Part shown: positions 27,669 to 37,497 of the stretch, piece after piece
Layout: the number at the start of each line of letters is the position of its first letter
Position numbering within the stretch: position 1 is the stretch's first letter
Origin: Bog-473 sp963755495
GTDB lineage: Bacteria > Actinomycetota > Acidimicrobiia > Acidimicrobiales > RAAP-2
Length of the DNA: 64,000 bases
Direction: 5' to 3'
NCBI GenBank assembly: GCA_963755495.1
Contig: CAVWJS010000006.1
Coordinates: 186,001 to 250,000, forward strand
The notes under the pieces: generated by a model
The model's input: only the letters and a program-made list of their open reading frames with translations
The model's database searches: none
Told to the model about the DNA's origin: nothing
Position numbers and translations under genes: made by a program

Positions 27669-30600
27669 ATGTTCCTGAAGTCGCTCAGCATGAAGGGGTT
27701 CAAGTCGTTCGCCGACCCCACGGTGCTGGAATTCGAGCCGGGGATCACTGTCGTGGTCGGTCCCAACGGGAGCGGCAAGTCCAACGTGGTCGATGCGGTC
27801 ACCTGGGTCCTGGGGGCGCAGGGCCCGCGTTCTTTGCGCTCGGCCAAAATGGAGGACGTCATCTTCGCCGGGACCTCCTCGCGGCCGGCTCTGGGGCGGG
27901 CCGAGGTCTCCCTGACCATCGACAATGCCTCGGGAAAGCTCCCCATCGACCTGGCCGAGGTGACGATCACCCGCACCCTCTTCCGCTCGGGCGACAGCGA
28001 GTACGCCATCAACGGTGCACCCTGCCGCCTGCTCGACGTCCAGGAGCTGCTTTCGGACTCGGGCGTGGGGCGCCAGCAGCACATGATCATCGGCCAGGGC
28101 CAGCTCGACACGGTGTTCAATGCCCGTCCCGAGGACCGGCGAGCCATCATTGAGGAGGCGGCCGGTGTGCTCAAGCACCGGCGGCGCCGCGAGCGGGCCG
28201 AGCGCCGGCTGGCCGGCACGGCCGAGAACCTGGAACGCCTGGGCGATCTGGTGCGCGAGGTGCGCCGGCAGATCCGGCCCCTGGAGCGCCAGGCCGCAGC
28301 CGCCCGCTCCCACGACAGCGTCGCCACCGAGCTGCTGACGATCCGGCGCTACCTCGCCGGAGCCGAGCTGGCCGAGCTCGCGGCACGACGCCGGGCCGCG
28401 GCGCAGAACCTGACCATCTGCCACGAGGAGGAGCGCGAGCTGCACGCCGCTCTGGAGTCGCTCGACGCGGAAGCCTCGACCACGTCGGCCGAGCTCTCCT
28501 CGCACCGCGAGGAGGACCTGGCCCGGGCGCTGGGCCGGGTGCAGGGGCTGGTCGAGCGGGCCCGTGGCACCTCAGGTGTGCTCCGTGAGCGGGGCCGCGC
28601 CGTCATGGCCGCCCTGGACGCGGCGGCCGACGTCGACGTCGTCTCCACCCTCGAAGCCGAAGGCGCCCGCCTGGCCAGCGAGATCGCCCTGGCGGCCGAG
28701 GAGAGCGCAACTGATCCGGGCGCGGCTGAGCTGGAGGCCGAGGCCCTCGAGGTCGAGTCGGAGGAGGCGGCGCTCCAGGAGCGTTGGGCCACCGTGCTGG
28801 GCGAAGACACGCGGACGCCCGATGACGCCCTGGCCAAGGTGCAGGCGCGCATCGAGCCCCTGGGCCGGGCCGAGGCGCGCGAGCAGCCAAGATATGGTCC
28901 GCCCTCCAGGTGCCGGGTGGCGGCGGTCGAGCAGCGTCACGCCGCGGCCGCCGTCAAGGCCGACCTGTTGACGGCCGAATCTTCGACGCTGGAGGGCACC
29001 ACGGCCACGCTCGAGGCGGCCGCAGCCGCGGGCCGGACCGCGCTCGAAGCGGCGTCGTCGCGGGCCGACACGGCCCAACGGGTGGCCGACGAGCGGGAGC
29101 AGGCGCGCCATCGCAGCGCGGCCCGAGCCGAGGCATTGGAGCGGGCGCTGCGCGATCTGCAGGGTGCGGGCGGGCGTGAGCTCCTGCGCGGGCGTCGACG
29201 GCGTGGTCGGCTCGCTGCTCGACCTGGTGGAGATCGACGAAGGCTGGGAAGCGGCCTTCGAAGCGGCGGCGGGGGCCGGCGTGGCGGCGGTCGTGGTCGA
29301 CGGGCGCCAGTCGGCCCATCAGGCCCTGGCCACGCTGCGCGAGCGGGGGGTCACCGGCGCCGTGTTGGCGCCCCGGGCCGGCACGGGCTGGCCGGCTCAC
29401 GGCACCCTCGCCATCTCCTCTTCCGCCCGGCGTCGCGCGGCCCAGACCGGTGCGCAGCCACGTGCGGGCCCGTCACGGCGAGGCGATCGCCGAGTCCGTG
29501 CTCGATGCGCTGATCGGCCATGCCGTCCGGGTCGACGGGTGGGAGGAGGCCATCGATCTCTCCCTCGAGCGCGACGATCTCATCGTGGTGACCCCCGAGG
29601 GGGATCGCTTCGCCGCCACCGGGTGGCGCGTGCGCTCGTCGACCAGCGTGGTGACGGCCGCTGCGGTCGAGGAGGCGCAACGGCGCGGCACCGAAGCGGC
29701 GGCACTGGCCGACGCGGCCCGGGCCGACCTGGCCCGCTGCCGGGTGACCTTGTCCGAGGCCCGCGATGCCCTGGCTCAGGCCGACCGGGCACTTGATCGT
29801 CACGCCTCGGCGCGGGCGCACGCGGCCACCGAGGCCCAGCGGACCGAGGACGAGATGCGCCGCCTGGGCGAGGAGCTCGCGACCGCCCGCCAGGCCCTGG
29901 CCGAGGCCGGCCAACGGTTGGTGGCGGTACAGGCCGAGCGCGAGCGGCTCGTCGGGTCCCTGCCCGAGATCGAAGAGGCGGCCGCGGCGTGGCGCGACGC
30001 TGGCCGAGCGCCGCCGGGCCGTGACGGCAGCGGTACCAGGAGCACGAGGTCCGGGTGGCCGGCGCTGGCCGAGCGCCGCCGGGTGCTGGCCGAGCGCCAG
30101 GCCGAGGTCGAGCGACGCCTGCTCGGCCACGCCGAGGAGCGCGCCACCGCGGCGTCGCGGCGTCAACGGCTCGAGGCCGAAGGCACCGCGCTGCACCCGC
30201 CTCGAGGCTGTCGTCGAGGCCGAGCAGGCCCGTCTCGAGGGGATCTTCGACACCTTGCGCGGCGACTACCAGGACCAGGTCGATGCCGTGCGGGCCGGGG
30301 GGCGCGTCTCGAGCAGCTGCGCCAGGATCGCCACACGACGGAGCAGCGCCTCGATGCGGTTCGCACCCGCACCCGATGCCCTCGACCTCGAGACCAACGA
30401 GGTCACGCTGCGCTCCGAGACCCTGCACGAGCACATCGGGCGCGAGCTGGGCGCGGTGCCCGAAGACCTGGTCGGGCTGCCCATTCCCGAGGTGCCCGAG
30501 GGCACGAGCCTGCCGGCGCACGCGGCCGAGCTGGAGCGCAAGCTGGCGGCGCTCGGTCCGGTCAACCCACTGGCGCTCGAGGAGCTGTCCACGTTGGAGG

Positions 30601-31219
30601 AGCGCCACAAGGAGCTCGAGGTCCCAGGTCGACGACGTGCGGGGCGCCCGGCGGGAGCTGCACGAGGTCGTGCGCACGCTGGACCACGAGATCATGACCT
30701 CGTTCGCCGCCGCCGCGGCCGACGTCAACGAGCACTTCTCCACCCTGGTGGCGCTGCTGTTCCCCGGCGGGACCGGGCCGCATGGTGCTGACCGAGCCCG
30801 AGGACCTCCTCAACACGGGGGTCGAGATCGAGGTGCGGCCGGCCGGCCGCAACGTCCGCCGGGTGTCGCTGCTCTCGGGCGGCGAGCGCTCGATGGCCGC
30901 ACTGGCCTTCCTCTTCGCCGTCTTCCGCAGCCGCCCGTCGCCCTTCTACCTGATGGACGAGGTGGAGGCGGCGCTCGACGACGTCAACCTGCACCGCTTC
31001 CTCGGCCTCGTCCGCGAGTTCCGCCACGAGGCCCAGCTGCTCATCGTGAGCCATCAGAAGCGCACCATGGAGACCGGCGACGCGCTCTACGGGGTCACGA
31101 TGGCCCCCGGCGGCTCGTCGCAGGTCGTGAGCCAGAAGGTCGAGCGCCCGATGGAGCGCCCGATGGAGCACCAGCTGGAGCACCAGCTGGAGCACCAGCC
31201 CGAGAACGGGCTTGCATGA
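27669..31219 (+). CDS. smc: Chromosome segregation ATPase SMC, multiple frameshifts
   Basis: SMC dimers organise and segregate the chromosome with ScpA and ScpB. The N-terminal head is intact: MFLKSLSMKGFKSFADPTVL, the Walker A in VVVGPNGSGKSNVVDAVTWV, and HMIIGQGQLDTVFNARPEDR. Long Ala/Glu-rich coiled coil follows. A hinge near 29165-29400 reads GVVGSLLDLVEIDEGWEAAF. The C-terminal head has the signature LLSGGERSMAALAFLFAVFR and Walker B FYLMDEVEAALDDVN. At least six frame breaks occur (about 28885, 29170, 29435, 29995, 30190 and 30630-30770). About 1,180 residues in total, normal for SMC. The last 20 residues come from a 12-bp tandem repeat. Confidence 0.93.
31142..31201. repeat. 12-bp tandem repeat, 5 units, at the smc 3' end
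   Basis: Two copies of GAGCGCCCGATG are followed by three of GAGCACCAGCTG type. They encode ERPM and EHQL tetrapeptides, in frame, just before the smc stop. Confidence 0.95.
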
Positions 31220-32468
31220 CCGCGCTGTACATCGCCCTCGGCGTCGTGGTCGTGGTCCTGTTGGCCGCCCTCCTCCTCGTCGCCCGCTCCCGGCGGGCTT
31301 CGGGCTCTTCTGCCGTGGGCCGGGGCCGTTCGGCGGCCGCGCTCGAGAAGCCGCCTCCGAAGTCCAAGAATCAGTCGACCGAAGTCCAAGAACCTGAAGT
31401 CCAAGAAATCGACCGCAGCGCCCGCGAGACCCACCACCCGTCCACCCACCAAGCCCGAGACCAAGGCACCGGTCCCCGAACGGCCGCCGACGCCTGCGCC
31501 AGCGGTCGAACCCGCACCGTCGCCGCTCGAGTCCCCGCTCGAGCTCGAGCTGGGACCCCCGAGCTATCGCAGCCGCCTCGGCACCGTCCGCGGCATCTTC
31601 AGCGGTGCCGTCTCCTCCCTGCGCAGCGGCAAGATCGACGCGGCGACCTGGGACTCGCTCGAAGAGGCGCTCATCCGGGCCGACGTCGGGGTGCAGACGA
31701 CCGATGGCGTTGCTGGCGGATCTGCGGGCCCGCGTCGACGCCAAGGAGATCGCCAGCGGGACCGATCTCCTTTCCGCTCTGGGCGACGTCGATCCGGGCG
31801 CTGCTCGATGTGCCCGAGTCCCGTCAGCTCCGCTTCGACGGCACTCCCGGCTCCGTCGACGTGTGGCTGGTCGTCGGGGTCAACGGCGTCGGGAAAGACG
31901 ACCACCATCGGCAAGCTGGCCCGCCAGGAGTCGGCGGCCGGCCGATCGGTTCTGCTGGCCGCCGGGCGACACGTTCCGGGCCGCGGCGGCGGATCAGTTG
32001 GGGATGTGGGCCGAACGGTCCGGGGTCGACATCGTCCGTGGTGCCGAGGGCGGCGACCCCAGCGCCATCGTCTTCGACGCAGTGCAACGTGCTGCGGCGC
32101 GGGGCAACGATCTGGTGCTGGCCGACACCGCCGGCCGGCTCCACAACAAGGTCAATCTGGTGGAGGAGCTCAAGAAGATCCGCCGCATCGCCGATCGCGA
32201 TCCCGGCAACGTGACCGAGGTGCTTCTCGTGCTGGACTCGACGACGGGACAGAACGCACTGGTGCAGGCCAAGCAGTTCACCGAGGCGGTGGACGTCACT
32301 GGGATCGTGCTCACGAAGTTGGACGGAACGGCCAAGGGTGGGATCGTCGTGGCGGTACAGCGCGAACTGGGCCTACCGGTGAAGCTGGTCGGACTGGGTG
32401 AAGGCCCTGACGACCTGGTGGCCTTCGATCCCGATGCATTCGTCGATGCGCTGCTGGGCCTGGACTAA
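31216..32468 (+). CDS. ftsY: Signal recognition particle receptor FtsY, frameshifted
   Basis: FtsY docks the SRP-ribosome complex to the membrane. It starts with a membrane helix (MTALYIALGVVVVVLLAALL) and a Lys/Pro/Glu-rich linker. The N domain has YRSRLGTVRGIFSGAVSSLR and SLEEALIRADVGVQTT. The G domain is broken by frame changes near 31700, 31795, 31895 and 31965, then continues intact: DIVRGAEGGDPSAIVFDAVQ, LADTAGRLHNKVNLVEELKK, VLTKLDGTAKGGIV and LGEGPDDLVAFDPDAFVDAL. ATG 31216 overlaps the smc stop (ATGA). About 417 residues. smc-ftsY-ffh is the standard order. Confidence 0.93.
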
Positions 32469-32488
32469 CGGATTCAGGTGGAGGTCGT

Positions 32489-32517
32489 CCATCCCCGCCA
32501 CTTGCCGGGGCGGATGG
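32489..32517. terminator. Hairpin between ftsY and ffh
   Basis: CCATC-CCCG and CGGGG-CGGATGG can pair around CCACTTGC. No U-run follows, so it may be an attenuator or mRNA-processing hairpin rather than a full terminator. Confidence 0.4.
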
Positions 32518-32544
32518 CGCCCGAGCCATTAGCCTGAGGGTCGC

Positions 32545-34128
32545 ATGTTCGACGCTCTCTCTGACCGCCTGGAGCGGATATCGACGCGCCTACGGGGCAA
32601 GGGTCGCATCAGCGAGGCCGACCTCGACGAGGCGCTCGGAGAGATCCGCACCGCCCTCCTCGAAGCCGACGTGGAGCTTTCGGTCGCCCGCCGCTTCTGC
32701 GACGGTATCCGCCTGCGGGTCAGCACGGAGTCGCTCTCGGCCAGCCTGACGCCGGGCCAGCAGGTGATCAAGGCCGTCCACGAGGAACTCGTCGGCGTGC
32801 TGGGCGGGGAGAGCCTCAAGATCTCCTACGCCTCGCGGCCTCCGACAGTCGTGCTGATGGCCGGACTCCAGGGCTCCGGCAAGACGACGGCCTCGGCCAA
32901 GTTGGCGCTGTGGTGGAAGCAGCAGGGCCGCAATCCGCTCCTCGTCGGCGCCGACCTGCAGCGCCCCGCCGCGGTCGAGCAACTCCGGGTCCTCGGTGGC
33001 CAGGCCGGTGTCACGGTCTTCAGCGAGCCCACCGACCCGGTAGCGGTGGCGAGGGCCGGCGTCGAGGAGGCTCGTCGCCTGGGCAAGGACGTTTGCATCA
33101 TCGACACCGCCGGACGGCTGACGATCGACGCCGAGCTGATGGACGAAATCCGGGGGATCTCGGCCGCGACCGACCCTCACTACACGTTCCTGGTCATCGA
33201 CGCCATGATCGGCCAGGACGCGGTGACGACCGCGAAGGCCTTTCACGAGACCCTCGAGCTCGATGCGGTCATCCTCTCCAAGCTCGACGGTGACGCCCGC
33301 GGTGGAGCGGCCCTCTCGGTCAAGGGTGTCGTGGGCAAGCCGATCGCCTTCGCCAGCACCGGTGAGCGGCTGGCCGACTTCGACCTTTTCCACCCCGACC
33401 GCATGGCCGACCGCATTCTGGGCATGGGCGACGTGCTCAGCCTCATTGAGCAGGCCGAGCGCACCATGGACCCCGACACGGTGGCCAAGGGCGCGGCCCG
33501 CCTCATGCAGGGCCACTTCACCCTGGATGACTTCCTCTCTCAGCTCCGCCAGGTCCGGAAGATGGGATCCCTTGGCGGTCTGATGAAGCTGATGCCGGGC
33601 ATGTCCAAGGAGATGCGCCAGGCGGCCGGCCAGATCGACGACGGCGAGATCTCCCGGGTCGAGGCCATCGTCTGCTCCATGACGCCCGCTGAGCGTGACG
33701 ACGTCACGCTCCTCGACGGCTCCCGGCGCAGCCGCGTCGCCCGTGGGTCGGGCACCACCGTGGCCGAAGTCAATACCCTCCTCAAGCAGTTCAAGGAGAT
33801 GCAGAAGATGATGAAGGGGATGGCATCGGGCAATATGCCGAACATTCCCGGCATGGGCGGCATGGGCGGGCTCGCCGGAATGGGGGGCAAGGCAGCCCGG
33901 AAGCTGGCCGCTCAGGCCGCAGGTGCGGGACGTGGTGCGGGGGGCGCCGCCGGAGGCGAGTTCGACATGCTCTCCCAGCTCATGGGGGACTCAGGCGACC
34001 TCGGAGCAGACAACCCGTTGTTCCCAGGGCTGCCCGCACCCTCCAGCCCGCGGCCCGTCGTCAGTGGCAACAAAGGCACCAAAAAGAAGAAGAAGGGCGG
34101 GCGCGTCACCCCACCGAAAAGCCGGTAG
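32545..34128 (+). CDS. ffh: Signal recognition particle protein Ffh (SRP54)
   Basis: The 527-residue protein binds signal peptides and 4.5S RNA. The N domain starts MFDALSDRLERISTRLRGKG. The G domain has LMAGLQGSGKTTASAKLALW, DTAGRLTIDAELMDEI, LSKLDGDARGGAALS and STGERLADFDLFHPDRMA. The M domain starts around MQGHFTLDDFLSQLRQVRKM and is Met/Gly-rich (GMGGMGGLAGMGG). It ends in a Lys-rich tail (GTKKKKKGGRVTPPKSR). The gene is intact and somewhat longer than many Ffh proteins because of the Gly/Ala-rich C-terminus. Confidence 0.97.
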   Translation: MFDALSDRLERISTRLRGKGRISEADLDEALGEIRTALLEADVELSVARRFCDGIRLRVSTESLSASLTPGQQVIKAVHEELVGVLGGESLKISYASRPPTVVLMAGLQGSGKTTASAKLALWWKQQGRNPLLVGADLQRPAAVEQLRVLGGQAGVTVFSEPTDPVAVARAGVEEARRLGKDVCIIDTAGRLTIDAELMDEIRGISAATDPHYTFLVIDAMIGQDAVTTAKAFHETLELDAVILSKLDGDARGGAALSVKGVVGKPIAFASTGERLADFDLFHPDRMADRILGMGDVLSLIEQAERTMDPDTVAKGAARLMQGHFTLDDFLSQLRQVRKMGSLGGLMKLMPGMSKEMRQAAGQIDDGEISRVEAIVCSMTPAERDDVTLLDGSRRSRVARGSGTTVAEVNTLLKQFKEMQKMMKGMASGNMPNIPGMGGMGGLAGMGGKAARKLAAQAAGAGRGAGGAAGGEFDMLSQLMGDSGDLGADNPLFPGLPAPSSPRPVVSGNKGTKKKKKGGRVTPPKSR

Positions 34129-34183
34129 GGCCGCTATCTGCCAGAATGGACGCACAAAGTCCAGATGATGGAGGAATCAGTTC

Positions 34184-34468
34184 GTGGCAGTGAAGCTCCG
34201 CCTGGTGCGGATGGGAAAGAAGAAGCAGCCGACTTACAGGGTCGTCGCTGCGGATAGCAGGTCGCCGCGTGACGGTCGATTCCTCGAGATCGTGGGTACG
34301 TACGCCCCTCGGGGTGCTTCGACCACCGAGCCCGATGCCGTGATCAAGATCGACAACGAGAAGGCCGTCAAGTGGTTGGTCAATGGCGCGCAGCCGACCG
34401 AGCGCGTCGAGAAGCTGCTCAAGACCTCGGGCGCCTGGGACGAGTTCGCGGCCGCGAGGGCGAAGTGA
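34184..34468 (+). CDS. rpsP: 30S ribosomal protein S16
   Basis: A 94-residue protein starting at GTG 34184: AVKLRLVRMGKKKQPTYRVV, then AADSRSPRDGRFLEIVGTYA and VKWLVNGAQPTERVEKLL. All are hallmark S16 segments. It overlaps the khpA start as GTGA. Confidence 0.97.
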   Translation: MAVKLRLVRMGKKKQPTYRVVAADSRSPRDGRFLEIVGTYAPRGASTTEPDAVIKIDNEKAVKWLVNGAQPTERVEKLLKTSGAWDEFAAARAK

Positions 34469-34887
34469 CCAACCTCTACGAGGCGGGGGACGTCAACACG
34501 GTCGACGGTGACGACGAGCGCGACGTCAATGCGGCCGACAATGGGGCCGCCGACATCAACTCCGTCGACGACGCTGCGGTCGACGACGCTGCGGTCGATG
34601 ACGGTAACTACTCCGACGACGAGGACGACGCAAGCGGTACGGGTGGCGGAACGCCGCTCGCGGTGCTCGCCTACCTCGCCCGCTCGCTCTCGAATGAACC
34701 CGACGCGGTCGTCATCGACACCGAAGAGCGGCGCGGTGGGCTGCGCCTGAGCCTGCATGTTGCGCCCGATGACATGGGGCGCGTGATCGGGCGGCGCGGC
34801 AGGACGGCCCAAGCCATCCGCACTCTGGTGAACGTGGCCGGCGCCAAGGATGGCGTGCAGGCCAGCGTTGACATCGTCGACGACTGA
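34465..34887 (+). CDS. khpA: KH-domain RNA-binding protein KhpA with acidic N-terminal extension
   Basis: KhpA is a single KH domain protein, usually about 75-80 residues, that binds RNA with KhpB. Here the KH domain is the C-terminal half: LAVLAYLARSLSNEPDAVVI, then the RNA loop GRVIGRRGRTAQAIRTLVN (GxxG) and ASVDIVDD at the end. It is preceded by about 60 residues rich in Asp, Asn and Ala with VDDAA repeats from a 15-bp tandem unit. The GTG at 34465 overlaps the rpsP stop, so the extension seems to be translated. An internal start could give the usual short form, but no good ATG is seen. rpsP-khpA-rimM-trmD-rplS is the standard order. Confidence 0.88.
   Translation: MTNLYEAGDVNTVDGDDERDVNAADNGAADINSVDDAAVDDAAVDDGNYSDDEDDASGTGGGTPLAVLAYLARSLSNEPDAVVIDTEERRGGLRLSLHVAPDDMGRVIGRRGRTAQAIRTLVNVAGAKDGVQASVDIVDD
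34564..34593. repeat. 15-bp tandem repeat, 2 copies plus partial, in the khpA extension
   Basis: GTCGACGACGCTGCG occurs twice and a third diverged copy follows. It encodes VDDAA in the acidic extension of KhpA. Confidence 0.92.
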
Positions 34888-34907
34888 CTACCGAAAGTCG
34901 GTCGGGT

Positions 34908-35370
34908 CTGCTCAAGGTCGGTCGGGTCACCAAGGCCCACGGTCTTCGCGGTGAGGTCGTCGTCCAACTCTGGACGGATCTGATCGAGCGGCTCGATCCC
35001 GGCTCCGTCCTCAGCAGCGAGCGGGGGAATCTGACCGTCGAATGGGCGCGGCCGTTCCAGGATCGCTGGATCGTGCAGTTCGAGGGCTATCGTCGATCGC
35101 TCCCAGGCCGAGCGACTACGAGGGGTGGAGCTCGAGGCCGAGTCCGTCGAGATCCCGGGAAAACTCTGGGTGCACGAGTTGGTGGGTGCCACGGTTTTTG
35201 ACGTGAACGGGATCGAACTGGGATCGGTGCGCGCGGTCGAGGCCAATCCGGCGAGCGACCTGCTCGTTCTCGAGACCGGAGGACTGATCCCGTTGCGCTT
35301 CATGACGCAGAGCGATACCGCCGCCGGTACTTTGGTGGTCGACATCCCCGAGGGCCTGCTCGATCCGTGA
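34908..35370 (+). CDS. rimM: Ribosome maturation factor RimM, frameshifted, start uncertain
   Basis: RimM assists assembly of the 30S head with S19. The N-terminal domain reads LKVGRVTKAHGLRGEVVVQL, and ends near WARPFQDRWIVQFEGY. After a break near 35090 the PRC-barrel half continues as ELEAESVEIPGKLWVHELVG and PLRFMTQSDTAAGTLVVDIP. No ATG, GTG or TTG is in frame upstream of KVGRV after the khpA stop. The frame could begin at CTG 34908, or a base error hides the start. The sequence AAGTCGGTCGGGTC is nearly duplicated across this start region. About 155 residues. Confidence 0.85.
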
Positions 35371-35398
35371 GCCGCAGTTCAATGAACGGCGCGCAAAC

Positions 35399-36184
35399 GT
35401 GAGAATCGTCGTCTTCACGTTGTTTCCCGAGGCCATCACGTCATACTGCGCCACCTCGATCCTCGGTCGGGCCCAGGAGTCGGGTGCCCTCGAGGTCGAG
35501 GTGCACGACCTGCGTGACGGCGCGCTCGATGCGCGCCGGACCGTCGATGACAGCCCCTTCGGCGGCGGCCCCGGCATGGTGTTGATGCCTGAGCCGGTGT
35601 TTCGGGCCGTCGAAGCAGTGCAGAGCAGTGGCGCCACCATGGCCGAGGGCCTGCCGCGGCCGTTGTTCCTACTGGCGCCCGGTGGGCGTCCATTCACCCA
35701 GGTTGTAGCGGCCGAGCTGGCCGCGCTTCCCGCCGGATTCTCGCTTCTGTGCGGCCGCTACGAGGGGGTTGATCAGCGGGTGAGCGACCACCTGGTCGAT
35801 GGTGAGCTCTCGGTCGGCGACTTCGTGCTGGCCGGCGGGGAGCTCGGGGCTTTGGTCGTGGTCGAAACGGTGGCGAGGCTGCTGCCTGAAGTGTTGGGCA
35901 ACGGAGACTCAGCCCTCGAGGAGAGCTTTGCCAATGGCCTCCTTGAATACCCCCAGTACACCAGGCCCGCCGAGTTCCGGGGTTGGGAGGTGCCGGCAGT
36001 GTTGCGTTCGGGCGATCACGCCGCGGTGGCGGCTTGGCGCAGGTCCCAATCCCTATTGCGCACCGCCAGCCGACGGCCCGATCTGTTCGAGAGCCTGGCC
36101 GCGGAGGGCCGCTTGACCGACGACGACGTGCGGGCGCTGGCCCAGCACGGCTACCATGTTCCGTCCGGCACTGAGCCGACGTGA
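35399..36184 (+). CDS. trmD: tRNA (guanine(37)-N1)-methyltransferase
   Basis: A 261-residue SPOUT methyltransferase that makes m1G37 in tRNAs. It starts RIVVFTLFPEAITSYCATSI, then DSPFGGGPGMVLMPEPVFRA. The SAM knot is LLCGRYEGVDQRVSDHLVDG and SVGDFVLAGGELGALVVVE. YPQYTRPAEFRGWEVPAVL is the conserved C-terminal domain entry. The start is GTG 35399. The gene is intact and 18 bp from rplS. Confidence 0.96.
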   Translation: MRIVVFTLFPEAITSYCATSILGRAQESGALEVEVHDLRDGALDARRTVDDSPFGGGPGMVLMPEPVFRAVEAVQSSGATMAEGLPRPLFLLAPGGRPFTQVVAAELAALPAGFSLLCGRYEGVDQRVSDHLVDGELSVGDFVLAGGELGALVVVETVARLLPEVLGNGDSALEESFANGLLEYPQYTRPAEFRGWEVPAVLRSGDHAAVAAWRRSQSLLRTASRRPDLFESLAAEGRLTDDDVRALAQHGYHVPSGTEPT

Positions 36185-36202
36185 CGTTAGGAAGCCCTTC
36201 CC

Positions 36203-36556
36203 ATGCACCCCACTGAAATCATCGATCGCGACAGCCTGCGTTCTGACATCCCCGAATTCCGTCCGGGTGACACCGTCAAGGTACACGTACGGGTCGTCGA
36301 GGGCACCCGGGAGCGCGTCCAGGTCTTCCAGGGTGCCGTCATGAAGCGCCAGGGGGGTGGGGTCCAAGAGACCTTCACCGTGCGCAAGGTGAGCTTCGGC
36401 GTCGGCGTCGAGCGGACCTTCCCCGTGCACTCGCCCACCATCGCCACTATCGAGGTCGTGACTCTGGGTGACGTGCGTCGGGCCAAGCTGTATTACCTGC
36501 GTGAGCGCCACGGGAAGTCCGCCAAGATCAAGGAGCTCCGGACGGCGAAGCCGTAA
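36203..36556 (+). CDS. rplS: 50S ribosomal protein L19
   Basis: A 117-residue protein: PEFRPGDTVKVHVRVVEGTR, then ERVQVFQGAVMKRQGGGVQE, FTVRKVSFGVGVERTFPVHS and AKLYYLRERHGKSAKIKE. All are L19 signatures. Intact. It ends the rpsP-khpA-rimM-trmD-rplS series; the next gene is 7 bp away. Confidence 0.97.
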   Translation: MHPTEIIDRDSLRSDIPEFRPGDTVKVHVRVVEGTRERVQVFQGAVMKRQGGGVQETFTVRKVSFGVGVERTFPVHSPTIATIEVVTLGDVRRAKLYYLRERHGKSAKIKELRTAKP

Positions 36557-36563
36557 GGCCCGC

Positions 36564-36857
36564 ATGAGCGAGGAAGACCTCGAGCGCTACGAAGCCGAGA
36601 TCGAGCTCGGACTTGTTCAGGAGTATCGAGCCGTCCTGCCCGTATTCTCCTATGTCATCGAGACAGAACGCCGCTTCTACCTGGCCAATGAGGTCTCGTT
36701 GAAGGTGCGATCCGATACGACGCCGGCCTGTATCGAGCTGGAGCTCCGTGACGCATGGGTCTGGGACATGTACCGCCCGGCCCGCTTCGTGCCCACGGTC
36801 AACGTCGTCACCTTCCGGGACGTGAACATAGAGCGCCTGCCCGAGCAGGAGCTCTAG
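36564..36857 (+). CDS. DUF2469 family protein
   Basis: A 97-residue acidic protein: MSEEDLERYEAEIELGLVQE, then VFSYVIETERRFYLANEVSL and DAWVWDMYRPARFVPTVNVV. DUF2469 is an actinobacterial family of unknown function, usually placed between rnhB and yraN. Here it follows rplS directly; lepB and rnhB, often found between them, are absent. Conservation of WVWDMYRPARFV is very strong in the family. Confidence 0.92.
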   Translation: MSEEDLERYEAEIELGLVQEYRAVLPVFSYVIETERRFYLANEVSLKVRSDTTPACIELELRDAWVWDMYRPARFVPTVNVVTFRDVNIERLPEQEL

Positions 36858-37015
36858 CCCGGTCAGGGCCACTGGAAGCTGAGAAAAACCTGAGCTGGGA
36901 GTCCCGATACCTCTCGCGCTAATAACCAACTGAACGGTATGGTTAGGTGTGAATTGGGCCTCCTTGGAGCCCGGCACGTGGCCCAAATGCGTGGCGCCAC
37001 CGACCGTTCTGCAGT

Positions 37016-37402
37016 GTGGCCCCGCCCCCGTTCATCCCCACACCCCCGCCCCTCCCTGATCGCCGCAGAACTCTCGGTCAGGAAGGCGAAGAGCAAGCGG
37101 CGGATTGGTACATCGGCCACGGCTATCAGATCCTCGAGCGGAACTGGCGCAGTCGTCTCGGCGAGATTGACCTGGTGTGCGCACGTGCCCACGACAACGT
37201 CGTCGTCTTCTGCGAGGTCAAGACCCGCCGCAGCGATCGGCGCGGCGAGCCGGCTGAGGCAGTCACCCGGACCAAGCAGCTCCGTCTTCGTCGTCTCGCC
37301 GCCGAATATCTCTCCCGTCACGCTTGCGGCCCCGTCGAGGTCCGTTTCGACGTGGTTGCGATTCTTGGCCGGACCCTCACGGTGATCGAGGGTGCGTTCT
37401 GA
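37016..37402 (+). CDS. YraN/UPF0102 family endonuclease-like protein
   Basis: A 128-residue protein starting at GTG 37016. RRTLGQEGEEQAADWYIGHG is the conserved N-terminal helix. The nuclease-like core is YQILERNWRSRLGEIDLVCA, then VVVFCEVKTRRSDRRGEPAE, giving the E-x(n)-D-x(n)-ExK pattern of the PD-(D/E)XK fold. The end is VRFDVVAIL. Function is not established; the gene is usually beside comM and dprA, linked to DNA uptake and recombination. Here an NfeD-SPFH pair separates it from comM. Confidence 0.9.
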   Translation: MAPPPFIPTPPPLPDRRRTLGQEGEEQAADWYIGHGYQILERNWRSRLGEIDLVCARAHDNVVVFCEVKTRRSDRRGEPAEAVTRTKQLRLRRLAAEYLSRHACGPVEVRFDVVAILGRTLTVIEGAF

Positions 37403-37497
37403 GCGGCCGGCGGCGCCACGGAGATGGAGATCGTTGGGGCACACTCACGACATGCGGGCACGGCCGGACGCTGAATGGGCGACGGACCCTGCGTAGA

